This document shows positions 11,228 through 22,951 of a DNA stretch of 64,000 nt, one piece after another (positions within the stretch are counted from its first letter, which is position 1; each line of letters opens with the position of its first letter). The notes beneath the pieces were generated by a model. The model did no database searches. It saw only the letters and a list, made by a program, of their open reading frames with translations, and was not told the DNA's origin. The DNA is from Aegilops tauschii subsp. strangulata. Its lineage: Eukaryota > Streptophyta > Magnoliopsida > Poales > Poaceae. The stretch is from positions 225,818,628 through 225,882,627 of the forward strand of contig NC_053040.3 of the NCBI RefSeq assembly GCF_002575655.3, given 5' to 3'. The position numbers were made by a program, and so were the translations under genes.

Positions 11228-11511
11228 TGGTATTAGATTAAGTCGATCCCTCATGTCTTCCACCACCACCTCAGGTTTGACCTCCTCCGCCGCACCTCCT
11301 ACTGCTGCGGGATTCCCGATCCTGGCGTCCCAACCTCTCGCCCGGGCGCATGTCCGGCTGCTTCCTGTGATCGCCCATGTGACCCAGTCGCCAGTTGCAC
11401 CGATCGTCGCGGTCTCACCGCCCGTGCCCCGGCGCAGTCATCGTTCGGGTCTTTGTCGATGGTTTCCCCCCTTGTGCCCCATGGACTATCGCTCATGCCC
11501 TACGAGGCATC
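11228..11511 (+). pseudogene. Copia-like gag fragment (left part)
   Basis: After the PBS-like site an ATG at 11,253 opens a frame rich in Ser, Thr, Ala and Pro (start MSSTTTSGLTSSAAPPTAAG), typical of the variable N-terminus of plant copia gag proteins. It is cut off at 11,511 by the insertion of the large minus-strand element. The probable continuation lies at 35,675. Coding identity is weak because this region is poorly conserved among copia elements. Confidence 0.4.
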
Positions 11512-14500
11512 TGTCGGGGCCCCGATCCTAAGTCACATCGATCTAGCAGGCAACACATCATATCGCTTTGTGGCCTCACGCGGTATTAAAAACGGCTGTA
11601 GGCTTACCTTGGTCAGGACCGTTTGTGCCTTTTGGCTCATGTTTATGATTGTGTCGCTAGCATCCATATGCCAGAGAACTTGGGCCGACATGACTAGTCG
11701 TAAACCAAGGTGGCACAAACTTACAGGTACATGCATACATGACCCAACAATGCACGTGTCAGTCAGCGGCGAGTGTAACAACATCATAGCGAGGCTATAA
11801 GGGACTCCAGTAAACACCTCGTGATATTTCCCTATAGGGATAGACATAGTTGCAAAGAAGGACACACGTTGGTCAATCCATGTGTTCTGGAGCATTAGCG
11901 AACTACCATGGCTCAGTGGAAGCACTAGGAGGCATTTCCCCATAAGAAGGTTACCAAGAGTAAACAACTAGGTGTCGGATCCCACACATACCAACCATTT
12001 CAATAAGAGACACACAATATGCTTGATATGTGTAGATACAACATGGAATCACAACATAACTCTATCACTCAAGTATTTATTTACAAGGCTCCGAGGATCC
12101 ATACATAGCATGATATTACAAACATGGGTCACATGACCCAACATACAAAGTCATACAAGCAACAAGCACCTGCGGAAGCTTATCCTGTCTAAGTAAAAAC
12201 AACTGAAAAAGAAGGCTAGAAAGCATGTCTATCTACAAGACCCTCCATAGAAGCCAAACCTCTGTCTGGAATTCCAAAGCTAATCGATCAAAGTCAAACT
12301 CGTTGCAGGAATCTAAGGTGAGACTAAAGTATCCTATGCAAAAACATAAATTAAGCAAATGTGAATACAAATGTCCTCACTAAGACTTACATCAAAACAA
12401 TCAACTTATGCATCGGTATCAACAATGGGGTGGTGGAGTTTAACTGCAGCAAGTCAGCTTTGACTGAGTGGCTATCCTATACTACGACCACTAGTATTTT
12501 CGTTGAAGTGAGAGAATGCACACAAGTCCACGTATTCACCACATCAGTACACCAGTATGGATCCGCTCCCGTATCCCTACGAGAAGGCCATCCATTGCAC
12601 TCACAATTATCTTACACATTTTAGAGTATCCGTTTCAACTTGTCTATGAACAATGTAAGCTTTCGAAGTAGTCCATATCCTCAGACGAGGCTATTCAAAT
12701 AGATCATTTATAACCTTGCAGGGGTGTACGTACTTCTTCACACATGTTTCCACCACTTAGCGCCTGCACACGTCATGTGCTCGGCAGCCTTCAAGCGAAA
12801 GCGGGCGTGCGTGTAGACCATGACCTGACTAACCACCAAAGCTCTAGTCCAGGTTTATCACCTATTTGAGTTCCATCCATAAGGAAGTCTGGCCGGGGTT
12901 TCCACTACGGCCACAAACAATGTGTGCAGGGTTCTCAAGCCCACCAAATGGGTGCCCTGGTACACTGGTCCACTTGCCTACCACATCATTGCCCACCCCT
13001 AGGGTCAGCGCTACGTACGGCCTCCAGCATACTACGAACACCATAAACTACTTGCAACTCCTAGACAGAGTACATGGGGGTTAATAAGTCGAATTGGCCA
13101 TTTTTAGGGCCCAATGTGTGGTAATAGTTGCTCTAGGATCACAAACAAGGAACTCAGTTCCTCAGGACGGTTTCAATGAGACAACCCACCATGTACTCCT
13201 ACATGGACTCTTATCACAATGTCAGAAACGTCAGCTACTGAGAAGGAACAATGGCGGCTAGCAGAGAAGGAACACAATAAATGCAATGCACAACCAAATG
13301 TATGACATGCATCTTAAGGTACTGAATTCACCTATTTCAACATTTAAGCAAATTAATTGAAGTGGAATTCAAACAAGATCAAATTCCAACTTTAAATGTT
13401 ATTTCATAAATTTCCCTAATCATCATTTTTACTATTCTATGAGCTTAACTTTTCCAAACAAGCATGAAAATGACATACACATATTCTTCATATTTTTCTG
13501 ATCATTTTTCATATATAAATCTTTTTCATATGAGATACGACTGATTTTATATGATATTTAGAAGTTTATATCATTTTCTGGATTTTTCTGGTTATTCTAA
13601 ATTATACTAAATCCAGAAAATATATTACTGCGTCAGCACTAAGTCAGGGTGACATCAGCAGTCAACACTGGTTTTTCAGGTAAAACCTGGCCGGTGGGAC
13701 CCGCGTGTCAGTGTCACATCTAGCTAACAGTGGTTGTTAGTGCTAATTAGGTGATTAAGTTAATTAACATGGGGCTGGCCCCCACGTCAATGACTCCAGG
13801 GAAGTCAAATCTGGTCAACCGAGGTCAAACTCACTGGAGTTGGCCCGTGACTCATCACCGGCGAGGCCAGAGACGACAAAGGGCTTCGGGTTTCTCCCTC
13901 TGGAGACCAAAATGACGGCGGAGGGGCTCTACATGCAGTTGGGCATGCGCCACATCCAAGGAAGCGCACATCTAGGCACACGGGGGCCAGATTCGATGGA
14001 GGCGACCACTTAAGTGGCGGTCGGAGTTCGGGCGAGGCCGGGTTCAGCGCTAGGGTGCATGGGAGGAGGAGCTGGTGGTTGTGATCAACTCCTGGGGGCG
14101 TTTCAAGCATGATGACGCGCTTGGACGCAAGCTCCAGCGGCTGCAGCGACGGCGGCGACATAGCTCGCACCGAGGAGCTCTCGGCTTTGGTGGTTTACAC
14201 GGCTAGGGGCATTATCTAGTGCTGGGAGAGCCGGGAGTGGCAAAGGAGCTCATAGCGATCATGCTGAGAAGGACAAACGGGCTTGGGGGAGGTACGAGTG
14301 AGCGGGGCGGCGGTGGCAATCTCGATGACCCGAGGAGGAAGAAGAGGTCGGGAACGGCGCTTCGGGCCGTCCGGCACCACGCGAGTCAACAGAGAGGGTG
14401 AGGGCGTCGAGGCGGAGCTCCTGGACATGATGGCAAGGCCTGGGGTGGCCGGTGGTTGCACGAACGGTGGATGGCAGGGACGAGCTCGTTCGGTCGAGCT

Positions 14501-16893
14501 CAAGATTGAGTGAGGGACCAGGGGAAAGTTTAAGAAAATATGCCCTATAGGCAATAATAAAGTTGTTATTTTATATTTCCTTATTCATGATAAAGGTTTA
14601 TTATTCATGCTAGAATTGTATTGATCGGAAACTTAAATACATGTGTGAATACATAAACAAATACCGTGTCCCTAGTAAGCCTCTACTAGACTAGATCGTT
14701 TATCAAAGATGGTTAAGGTTTCCTAACCGTAGACATGTGTTGTCATTTGATAACGGGATCACATCATTAGGAGAGTGATGTGATGAACAAGACCCATCCG
14801 TTAGCTTAGCATATTGATCGTTCAGTTTATTCCTATTGCTTTCTTCATGTCAAATACATATCCCTTCGACTATGAGATTATGCAACTCACGGATACTGGA
14901 GGAATACCTTGTCTGCTATAAAGCGTCACAACGTAACTGCGTGATCATAAAGATGCTCTACAGGTATCTCCGAAGGTGTTAGTTGAGTTGGCATGGATAG
15001 AGATTAGGATTTGTCACTCCAAGTATCGGAGAGGTATCTTTGGGCCCTCTCGATAATACACATCATAAGATGCCTTGCAAGCAAAGTGACTAATGAGTTA
15101 GTTGCATGATGATGTGTTACAGAACAAGTAAATAGACTTGCCAGTAATGAGATTGAACTAGGTATGAAGATACCGATAATCAAATCACGGGCAAGTAACA
15201 TACCGATGGACAAAGGGAATTATGTACGTTGGCACAACAGTTTGACTGATAAAGATCTTTGTAAATTTGTTGGAGCCAATATGGGCATCCAGGTTCCTTT
15301 ATTGGTTATTGACCGGAGAGGTGTCTCGATCATGTCTACATAGTTCTCGAACCTGTAGGGCAGCACGCTTAACAATAGTTGACGATATAGTGCTATATGT
15401 TATATGATTTGGTGATCGAATGTTGTTCGGAGTCTCGGATGAGATCATGGACATGAAGAGGAGTCTCGAAATGTCCGAGAGGTAAAGATTGATATATATG
15501 ACTATGGTATTCAGACAACGGAAGGAGTTTCAGGCATCCCCGACAAAGTTATGGGCCTTATGGGCCAAGTGAGAGAACACACCAGCCCACAAGGGGCTGG
15601 TGCGCCCTCTATATGGGCCGGCCCTATGGGGAGGGAAAGGAAAGTGTGGATTTTGACTCCCACTTCCTTCCCTCTCCTCCTCTTTCCTTCCCCCCTTGTC
15701 CATACAAGGAAAGGTGGGGGCGCAGGAGGGCAGGAGCCCTAGGGCCGGCGGCCAGCCCCTAGGGGCGCACCCTGGCCGACTGGGCTGCTCCCTCTCCCCT
15801 CCCACCTATATATACATGGGGAGGGGGCGCCACACAAGGACACAACATTGTCTTAGCCGTGTGTGGCGCCCCCGTCCACTGTTTACTCCCTCGGTCATAT
15901 TTTCATAGTGCTTAGGCGAAGCCCTGCGGAGATCACATCACCATCACCGTCACCATGCCGTCGTGTTGCCGGAACTTATCTACTACCTTGCCGTCTTACT
16001 GGATCAAGAGGGCGGAGGACATCACGGAGCTGAACGTGTGTTGAACGTGGAGGTGTCGTACGTTCGGTGCTCGATCGGTTGGTACACGAACTAGTTCGAC
16101 TACATCAGCCGCGTTGTCAAACGCTACCGCTTTACGGTCTACGAGGGTACGTAGACACACTCCCCCCTCGTTGCTATGCATCTCCATGGATAGATCTTGC
16201 GTGTGCGTAGATTTTTTTATTTTTCCACGCAACATTTCACCACAAAAGTGAGGAGGAAGAAGTCAGCGAGATCGGGACAGCTACGGAGGGCTTATTCCTG
16301 GCATCAACGTGGCTCGGGGAAAGCAACAGGTGGCGAACTACGGGCGCGCATGCATTGGGCACATGCACTGTGTCCAAGTGGCGTGGGAAGAAGATCACCC
16401 TGCCCCTGCTGGGCTAGGCCGACTAGGTGAGCGCCAGGTAACCCTTTCCTTTCTATTATCTTTCTGTTTTCTATTTTTGCAGTTTATTTCTGATTTAGTT
16501 TTAATACCAAATCAATTCTATAAATTCTGGAAATATTTGTGGGCAGTAAATGAATTATTTCAGAGGCCCTCGGTTATTTTCAGAATTGTTGGAGCATTTA
16601 AAATTATTTATAGAATTTAAATGCCCCAATTCAAATACAATATGATTCAATTCAAAATCCAGGACGGCCTAGAAAAATGTGCACCCTTTTTTGCAGAATT
16701 TTTTAGCCAATTCAAAAATGATGAACTTATCTGAAGGGCATTTTGCGTTCATTGAAAAATATTTTAGTTGATACTGGTAATTTACAGGGGTACTGGGGTT
16801 TGATCAATCCCCGTTTCAAATTCATTTGAATTTGAAACATGATGCATGGATGATTATGCAATGACAAGTAATGACTAAGCTAGGGTTATGACA
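11512..16893 (-). repeat. 3' LTR of element A (interrupted)
   Basis: It aligns by eye along its length with 31,628-35,674. Differences include a solo-LTR insertion at 14,529-16,244 and loss of about 390 bases near 13,214 that the other copy keeps (about 33,333-33,722). Small reading frames at 13,805-14,554 lie in a CpG-rich part of the LTR and are not genes. Confidence 0.8.
14529..16244 (+). mobile_element. Solo LTR, BARE1/Angela/WIS copia type
   Basis: From AAATATGCCCTATAGGCAAT near its start, through the GGGATCACATCATTAGGAG and AACGTAACTG blocks, to TGTGTTGAACGTGGAGGT near its end, it follows the LTR of this abundant Triticeae copia family as I remember it. The matching stretch of the other element A LTR lacks it. 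AAAG flanks it on both sides (14,525-14,528 and 16,245-16,248), consistent with a short target duplication. The canonical TG and CA ends have mutated. No internal region or second LTR is present, so it is a solo LTR left by recombination. A TATA-like CTATATATACATG lies near 15,808. Confidence 0.85.
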
Positions 16894-16910
16894 ACTCACC
16901 CCCACTAAAC
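16894..16910 (-). promoter_or_regulatory. Polypurine tract of element A
   Basis: On the minus strand this reads as a purine-rich run (GTTTAGTGGGGGTGAGT) directly before the LTR start TGTCATAACC. This is the expected primer for plus-strand DNA synthesis and confirms the minus orientation. Confidence 0.7.
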
Positions 16911-19106
16911 AAGAATCTCATCCCAAGATTCAAGACGTGAGGTAAGAAGACACAGGGGACATTAACTATCACAATCTTCATGATCCAACTGCCCTTCTCG
17001 AAGATGTTGATCCATTACACTATATTGATCTTGACATCCTTGCCTTCGAAATCTTCATCTAACACGATGACGTCAGGAAGAAACTATACATGAATCGATC
17101 TTCTTGAAGATCGAGCAACTCAAGGCCAACTCATGGAGTGAGACGTTCAAACATCTCTTGACCTGAGACACAAAACACACATAAGGGGGATGTAAGGAAC
17201 AAATGACAAAGGTTAAAATAGGTAGGCAACAACTCAACACTTAAGTATGATGGTGCAAAATGTCAAAGTAGCCAGGGTAAATTACCATGATTCCATAACG
17301 GGGCACCTTAGGAAGAGTGACTCATAGAATTATTTCCTTAAGTAGCAAAAAGAATTACTTTTCATATATAGTTCATTGGAACTCTTCATACCATCCTGAG
17401 GCCATTCACAATTGATCATTTGAAGGAATTCGAAAGAATGGCATACCTAGACCATGATGGAAACTATGGTTATAGAGCTATCGGCAAATGGAAGGCACAT
17501 TCCATTTGACATCGGGGGTATAACCTAGTGTCTAAGCGTGCTCTCAAGAACTTGAGCATTTCCATATTCATCAGGGTTTTATCAACGTATGTGCCAAACA
17601 TCTTGGTGACACCATGTACTACCATGATAGATAAAGATAGAGAATGCGGATGCAAAGGAAGACAACACTTTCTTAGATTTTACCTTGACGACGCCAAGGA
17701 AACAAAATCTGGATGATCGACCGAGAGACATTTAGCACTCCGCTTCTAATGTTCTCCTTGATGTACTAAGGTAACCCAATTATAGGTATCGTTTGGTATC
17801 TAGAACACCAAGTAAAGGTCGAACTTCGGGAGCACAAAGAATCCATAAGGAACAACTTCTAGAATAATTCATATGAAATCCTCATGGAGAAGATGGTCAA
17901 ATTGCTCAAGCAAGATATTGCAATAATAGATCTTGGAAAAGTTCCAACCATCATATATGCCTGATATTCAGACCCAGTTGGTGACAAGATGCTTCAGACT
18001 CACCATGTCTGAAGAAATTTTTTGCAACACAAATCGACGAGATGACGTTGCGAGATTCTCGGGAAATGAACTACGGAAGCAAGCTCCAAAACATGAGTTG
18101 GATTCCAAGACACATGTGAACACACTGTCCATGACAAGCATGACCACATAGAAGTCTTACAGTAAATACTACTGATTTCTGGTTCGGAACCATCATTAAT
18201 GATACCGAAGTCTTCGCGCGAAGGTCTAAGGTACTAAGCTTAGAATAGACACCTTTATCTTGAACAAATCGATCAGTGGCTTGGTGTGCTATGGAATACA
18301 TACGGAATGGAGGTAGTGAGCCTATAAAACCATAGAATACTTCGCACATGCACGACTGACTTGGGACGATTCCAGAGGAAGCAAAACACACTTTCTCAAA
18401 TTCACGACGGCAACTGACATCAAATGCACATGACTTAGAGGAAGTCACCTGTTTCATCCAAACATACGCTGCATGAACGGAACATGAAGGCAATGCTTAC
18501 AAAGTTTCCAACGCTAGCTTTAATGTTCATCATGAATCATGGAGAAGATAAAAATATTGCTGATGGGATCAACAACAATTCATCCAGGTTTACATATAGA
18601 TGGAATTCGACAATTAAGTGGACACAGTGATAACATTGGTCAGACCAAAACAATATAATGATGTGTGCTCGCGGAATAACCATGAGTAGCACAACATCAT
18701 GAAATTTGTTGGTACTGATTTGATTTGACAATAGTCCACACTCAAATCAAAGAGTGGTTAAGACAATAGGTCCAACAACTGATCACGGGGATCAATCAAT
18801 GAAAATATCATCTTTATTCAACACGCACACACACAAAATATCCCTTTAAATGAACTAAGTTAGGCAAAGCTTTTATCTTCCAACTCTCCAAGTTGTTGTT
18901 TAGCTTAACGAACTAATTCAGGGTATCCAACATATATTCTTGGGGAAGGGGTGGTTTATAGGGATAAACCAACTTGTTCACGAACTTAACATAATGGTTA
19001 GGGGACAACCTGGTGATAGTTTCGAGAAGATATCCATAAAATCACGAACCACCAATATGTTATTAAGCTAGAGAACAATCTTGCATTTCAGGGCAAGAAG
19101 ATATGA
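16911..19106 (-). other. Non-coding internal region of element A (3' side)
   Basis: AT-rich sequence with scattered stops on both strands. The longest frame (18,071-18,493 on the minus strand) has no motif I recognise. It ends at the target site of the nested chromovirus. Confidence 0.5.
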
Positions 19107-19111
19107 TCAAA
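19107..19111. repeat. Target site duplication (left), TCAAA
   Basis: Five bases directly before the 5' LTR, identical to 30,144-30,148 after the 3' LTR. Five-base duplications are usual for Ty3/gypsy integrase. Confidence 0.9.
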
Positions 19112-21902
19112 TGTAACATCCCAAATTTTCAATCTGGAATGTTATACATTAGATCATCATTGCATAGCATATTTTAGTGCATTCTGGCAAATCCTCGAAA
19201 AAAAATCCTAAGCAACTCAAGGACCCTCGGAGAGAGTTGGGGATTTTCCCGGTTTTCATATTTGATTTTTATCAAATAATAAAACGAGGATTTTTGGTTT
19301 TAATTATTTTTCTCTCCGAAAAATATTTCATATTAAAATAAATGAGAGGAGAAAATATGACTTCTCCAAAATAAGAAATATTGGAGGTAAAATATTAAAA
19401 TCAAATATTGGATTTTATTCGGGTTTTATTTGCAATTTTAAATGCATTAGAAAAATTGCACGTTTTCAAAACCGCATTTTTGGGCCAAGAAAAATGTTCA
19501 TCTTGTTCTATTTTATTTAGACAGTGAAAATTTGTTTTAGCATTTTTGGATTTTTATTTATTTTTCTATGATTTTATTTAGATTTGGCGATATTATTTAA
19601 AAAAAACGCCGAGCGCGCCGACTGGGCCGAAGCCCAGCCGACGGCCCAGCTGCCCCGCGCCCCGTCTCCCTCTCGGGCACGACAGCGCCGCCGCCGCCCG
19701 AGTCCCGCTCGAGCACGGCCGCCGCCCGCCGCCTTGCCCCCTCCCCCACGGCACCCCCTCCCCTCCTATAAGTACCCCGGACCCCGCCCCCTCTCCCTCA
19801 CCCTGCCCCGACACGAAGCCGCCGCCGCCCGAGGAGACGCTGCCGCCGGAGCCGACGTCACCACCCGAGGAGCTCGCCGGCCCGACGCCGTACGCCGCCG
19901 CCCTCGTCGCCCCGCCGCCTCCCGACGACGCCCGCAGCCCCGCCGCCCCTCGCCGCCCTCGCCCGACCCGCCGGAGCCCCGTCCCGAGCCTCGCCGGAGG
20001 TTAGCCGGAGCCGCCGCCGTTCGCCGTCCATTTTTTTTAAAAAAAAACCACCCCGGTTTATTTTTTCGAAACCCTAGTTTTTTATATAGATCGGTTTATT
20101 TCTTTTCTGTTTATTTAATTAGTGAACGTTCACCGACCCGTTTGTTTTAACGAATGTGTTCGTCGGTTAGACGCTGTTAACGAACGTCCGTTCGTTTAAC
20201 TGTTCGTCAGTTTTCTCTTTCGTCGGATTTTCCGCGATTATTCCAGATCGCGATTTCTGATCAGATTTTCGTTTTCGTTTATCTTTTCGCTCGTTTATCG
20301 GAATCAGGCGATTCAAGCGCCTAGAGTTTCGTCTCGAAATTCTCTTTCCGTATAACCCACTCAAACAAGTTTTGCTACTATAAAATTTGACCTAGATCCA
20401 GATTAGTAAACGAAGCTTGTTTCTTTCGCCATTTGACTTTCGTTGCTTCGTTTGATTTGATTCTTTTTGCAAACCGGAGTTCTTAAGTTGAACTTTCTGG
20501 TTAGATCATTATTTGAGTTTTACCTGTGCATTTGATGAGTGCTTATTGTATGCTTGTTTGTTTGCGATAGAGTACCCGAAGTGCGCCGCTTGCTACTTCA
20601 AATCGCTAAGTTTCACGGATCATCAGCAAGGCAAGTAACACGTTGATCATACTTCTTTTACTACCCAGTTTTATTGCATTAGACCAACCCTAAAACATTG
20701 CATGGTTAGGATCTAATTAAATTGTGGGTATTGGGATGTAGTTGAGGTAGTACCTATTACCTGTTTATTATCAAACCCTTGGGAGTTACTTCTACGTTTG
20801 CTTATATCGCTATGCTATGCTAGTAGACGTGGATTGGGTTTGAGAGATATTCACGACAGATGTGAGATTGTTAATTAATGGTTTACTTAAGGTGGCAACT
20901 AAAACTCACATCTGGGTGGATTGAGGCACCTGGAGAACCCAGTGTTGCCTGTTTTTCTAAGGACCGCCACCCAGGCTCAAAGGGATCATAAGATTATTCA
21001 TGCTAGAAACTTCCGTGTGCAGCCACAAGCTATTATGGGCTCTAGCATAGTTGAGTAGGTTACATGATCTCTTGAAGAGGTGGGCTAGCAGATGTAGGGG
21101 AAAGTAGGTGTAACTATCCACCTGGAGTAAAGAGTTATTGTTTCTGAAAGACTGTGTCTCGGTCATCCGTTTCTCAAACATCATGTAGTGCGAGAATCAA
21201 GCGGAGGCGATCGAGTATTGTGGGGAAAAGTGCACAAACCTCTGCAGAGTGTACAAACTAATCATGGTTAGCCGTGTCCCCGGTTATGGACATCTTGAGT
21301 ATCTAGTACTTGGATTATCATGTGAATCTCATCACCATGTTATTTAATTAATTTTGTTGGGTTAATGATGATACTTAATTGGGATTGAGATGCTGTCAAC
21401 CATCTCAATGTTTAACAACCACCATGATAGTTAAACAAAATTTATTCCTTTGCAGTAGGGAAAAATTGGCTTTTCACAAAACTGTAACCATAGAGCCTTC
21501 TACCAGCCATATATGCATGTAGTATAGCATTATTATGTTCATTACTCTCTATGTGTTACATTGCCAGCATATTCCATGTGCTAACCCATTTTCGGGTTGC
21601 AACGTTTTGTGTTGCAGACTTTTCAGACGACGAGTAAGGTGCCTTAGGTTGTGGTCTTATACTCAGTGATGCCGTTGGAGTTGATGGACTCACTTATCTT
21701 CCAAGTCTTCCACTGTTTTCGTATTAGATGGCCTTAAGCCATATTTATCATACTTATTTCTCTTTTGAGATACTCGATGTAATAAGTGTGTGATTGCTAC
21801 TCTGTTATAAATCCTCCATTTGTACTGTGCGTGTCAGCATTACTGATCCAGGGATGACACTGATGCACAGCAGCACAGACTGTTTGAGGTCTGGTCGCTA
21901 CA
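19112..21902 (+). repeat. 5' LTR of the chromovirus
   Basis: Starts TGTAACATCCC and ends GGTCGCTACA; 2,791 bases. It contains a CpG-rich promoter zone (about 19,600-20,030) with a TATA box, then a long leader part. Open frames in the CpG-rich zone (19,584-20,150) are proline/arginine/alanine-rich artefacts of composition. Confidence 0.95.
19767..19772 (+). promoter_or_regulatory. TATA box in chromovirus 5' LTR
   Basis: TATAAG in the context CTCCTATAAGTACCCC inside the CpG-rich zone. The same site occurs in the 3' LTR at 28,010-28,015. Its position suggests that transcription starts about 25-35 bases downstream. Confidence 0.6.
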
Positions 21903-21907
21903 AAAGG

Positions 21908-21919
21908 TGGTATCAGAGC
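21908..21919 (+). promoter_or_regulatory. Primer binding site of the chromovirus (tRNA-iMet)
   Basis: TGGTATCAGAGC, the standard plant initiator-methionine PBS, five bases after the 5' LTR end. Confidence 0.95.
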
Positions 21920-22016
21920 ACACGCTGACTGTAGGACACGACCACTAAGCTTAAACCCTAGAACACTACTCTCTCTTCTCATTTCTGACTCCTCTCCACT
22001 TTCTACTTTTTTAGGA

Positions 22017-22748
22017 ATGGCGGATGCAAGGAACAAGTTCATGCAACCGGATGAAGATACACCTTTTGGACGACACTTGAAGGAAGTCACTAAGTACCTA
22101 TACATCGGAATACCAAGCTTCACCGGGACCCACAATGCCACACTACCAGAAGAGGAGCGCTGGAAGATTCAAGTTCAAATTCCTGGAAGGACGTTTACGC
22201 CAGTCACTGAGCCTATAGAGTTTTCCTTTGATGCACCAACCTGGAGTTTAGGGAAGAGCATGGCAGCCCACATCTCTATGGGACGCATTGGAGAAGTCTA
22301 CCGCAGGGAGCTTGAGGATACTATCTATCAGATTTGTGGACGCCGAGATGAGCAATGGGAGATGATCAGCACCAAGAAGGATGGATCAATTGCAGCTTTC
22401 ATGTAGGAGCAAAACCAACACATTCATCGCCAGGAGAACCGGATGTGCTCAGACATGATATATCTGAAGAAGGCATTGACCAAGATCACGGAGTTGGAGG
22501 AAGAACTCAAGTCTACGCGTGATGGATATGAGGAGGAGATCGCCACGTTGTTGGAGAAGAACGGTGAACTGATACAGAAGATTGAAGTATCCCTGGGAGA
22601 CCCATCACCTGGAGGACAAGACGATGATTCTACTTGCCCGGATAACTACATCATCATCGACGACACCGACTCAGACCCCAGTGAAGATGACTTTGTTGAT
22701 GAAGCTGGAGCAGATATCATGGAGTCTTCGACCGATCAAAATTTCTAG
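22017..22748 (+). pseudogene. Extra ORF upstream of gag in the chromovirus, one internal stop
   Basis: A frame from ATG 22,017 continues to the stop at 22,746-22,748, broken once by TAG at 22,404-22,406. The first part is a compact acidic/basic domain with no motif I recognise. The second part (from about 22,443) is predicted coiled coil (LKKALTKITELEEELKS) followed by a very acidic tail (DDTDSDPSEDD). It is separated from gag by about 200 bases and lies in a different reading frame. Additional ORFs are known in several plant Ty3/gypsy lineages. A role is unknown; the coiled coil suggests oligomerisation or protein binding. Confidence 0.7.
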
Positions 22749-22951
22749 TAGACCACCAAAAATCAGTAGTAGTATTCCCCCATGTATATAGTATAGTCTG
22801 AGCACTTTTGTAACGATAGATAGATCGATTGTATGCCTTTTTTGAGTTGATTGAGTGATATTGATTGTGTTTTGTCTCATGAGCATATGGGTAGTGTTTT
22901 TCCTCTAGACCTCATTCTATTCTAAATTCTCATCTTTTCTAAACCTATCAG

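Noticed and set aside
13805..14554. Possible captured gene in the left LTR of element A
   Set aside because: Same compositional signal as in the right LTR and no conserved motif.
18071..18493. 140-codon minus-strand ORF in the interior of element A
   Set aside because: No retroviral motif, Cys/Ser-rich with no pattern I recognise, and a region full of stops otherwise. Most likely chance.
19584..20150. Long proline/arginine-rich open frame
   Set aside because: It lies in the CpG-rich promoter zone of the chromovirus LTR, has a counterpart in the other LTR with different frames (27,812-28,280), and shows only compositional bias.
20957..21184. 75-codon minus-strand ORF, repeated identically at 29,198-29,425
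   Set aside because: Its identity is due to the LTR duplication. No motif, no start context, and inside LTR DNA.
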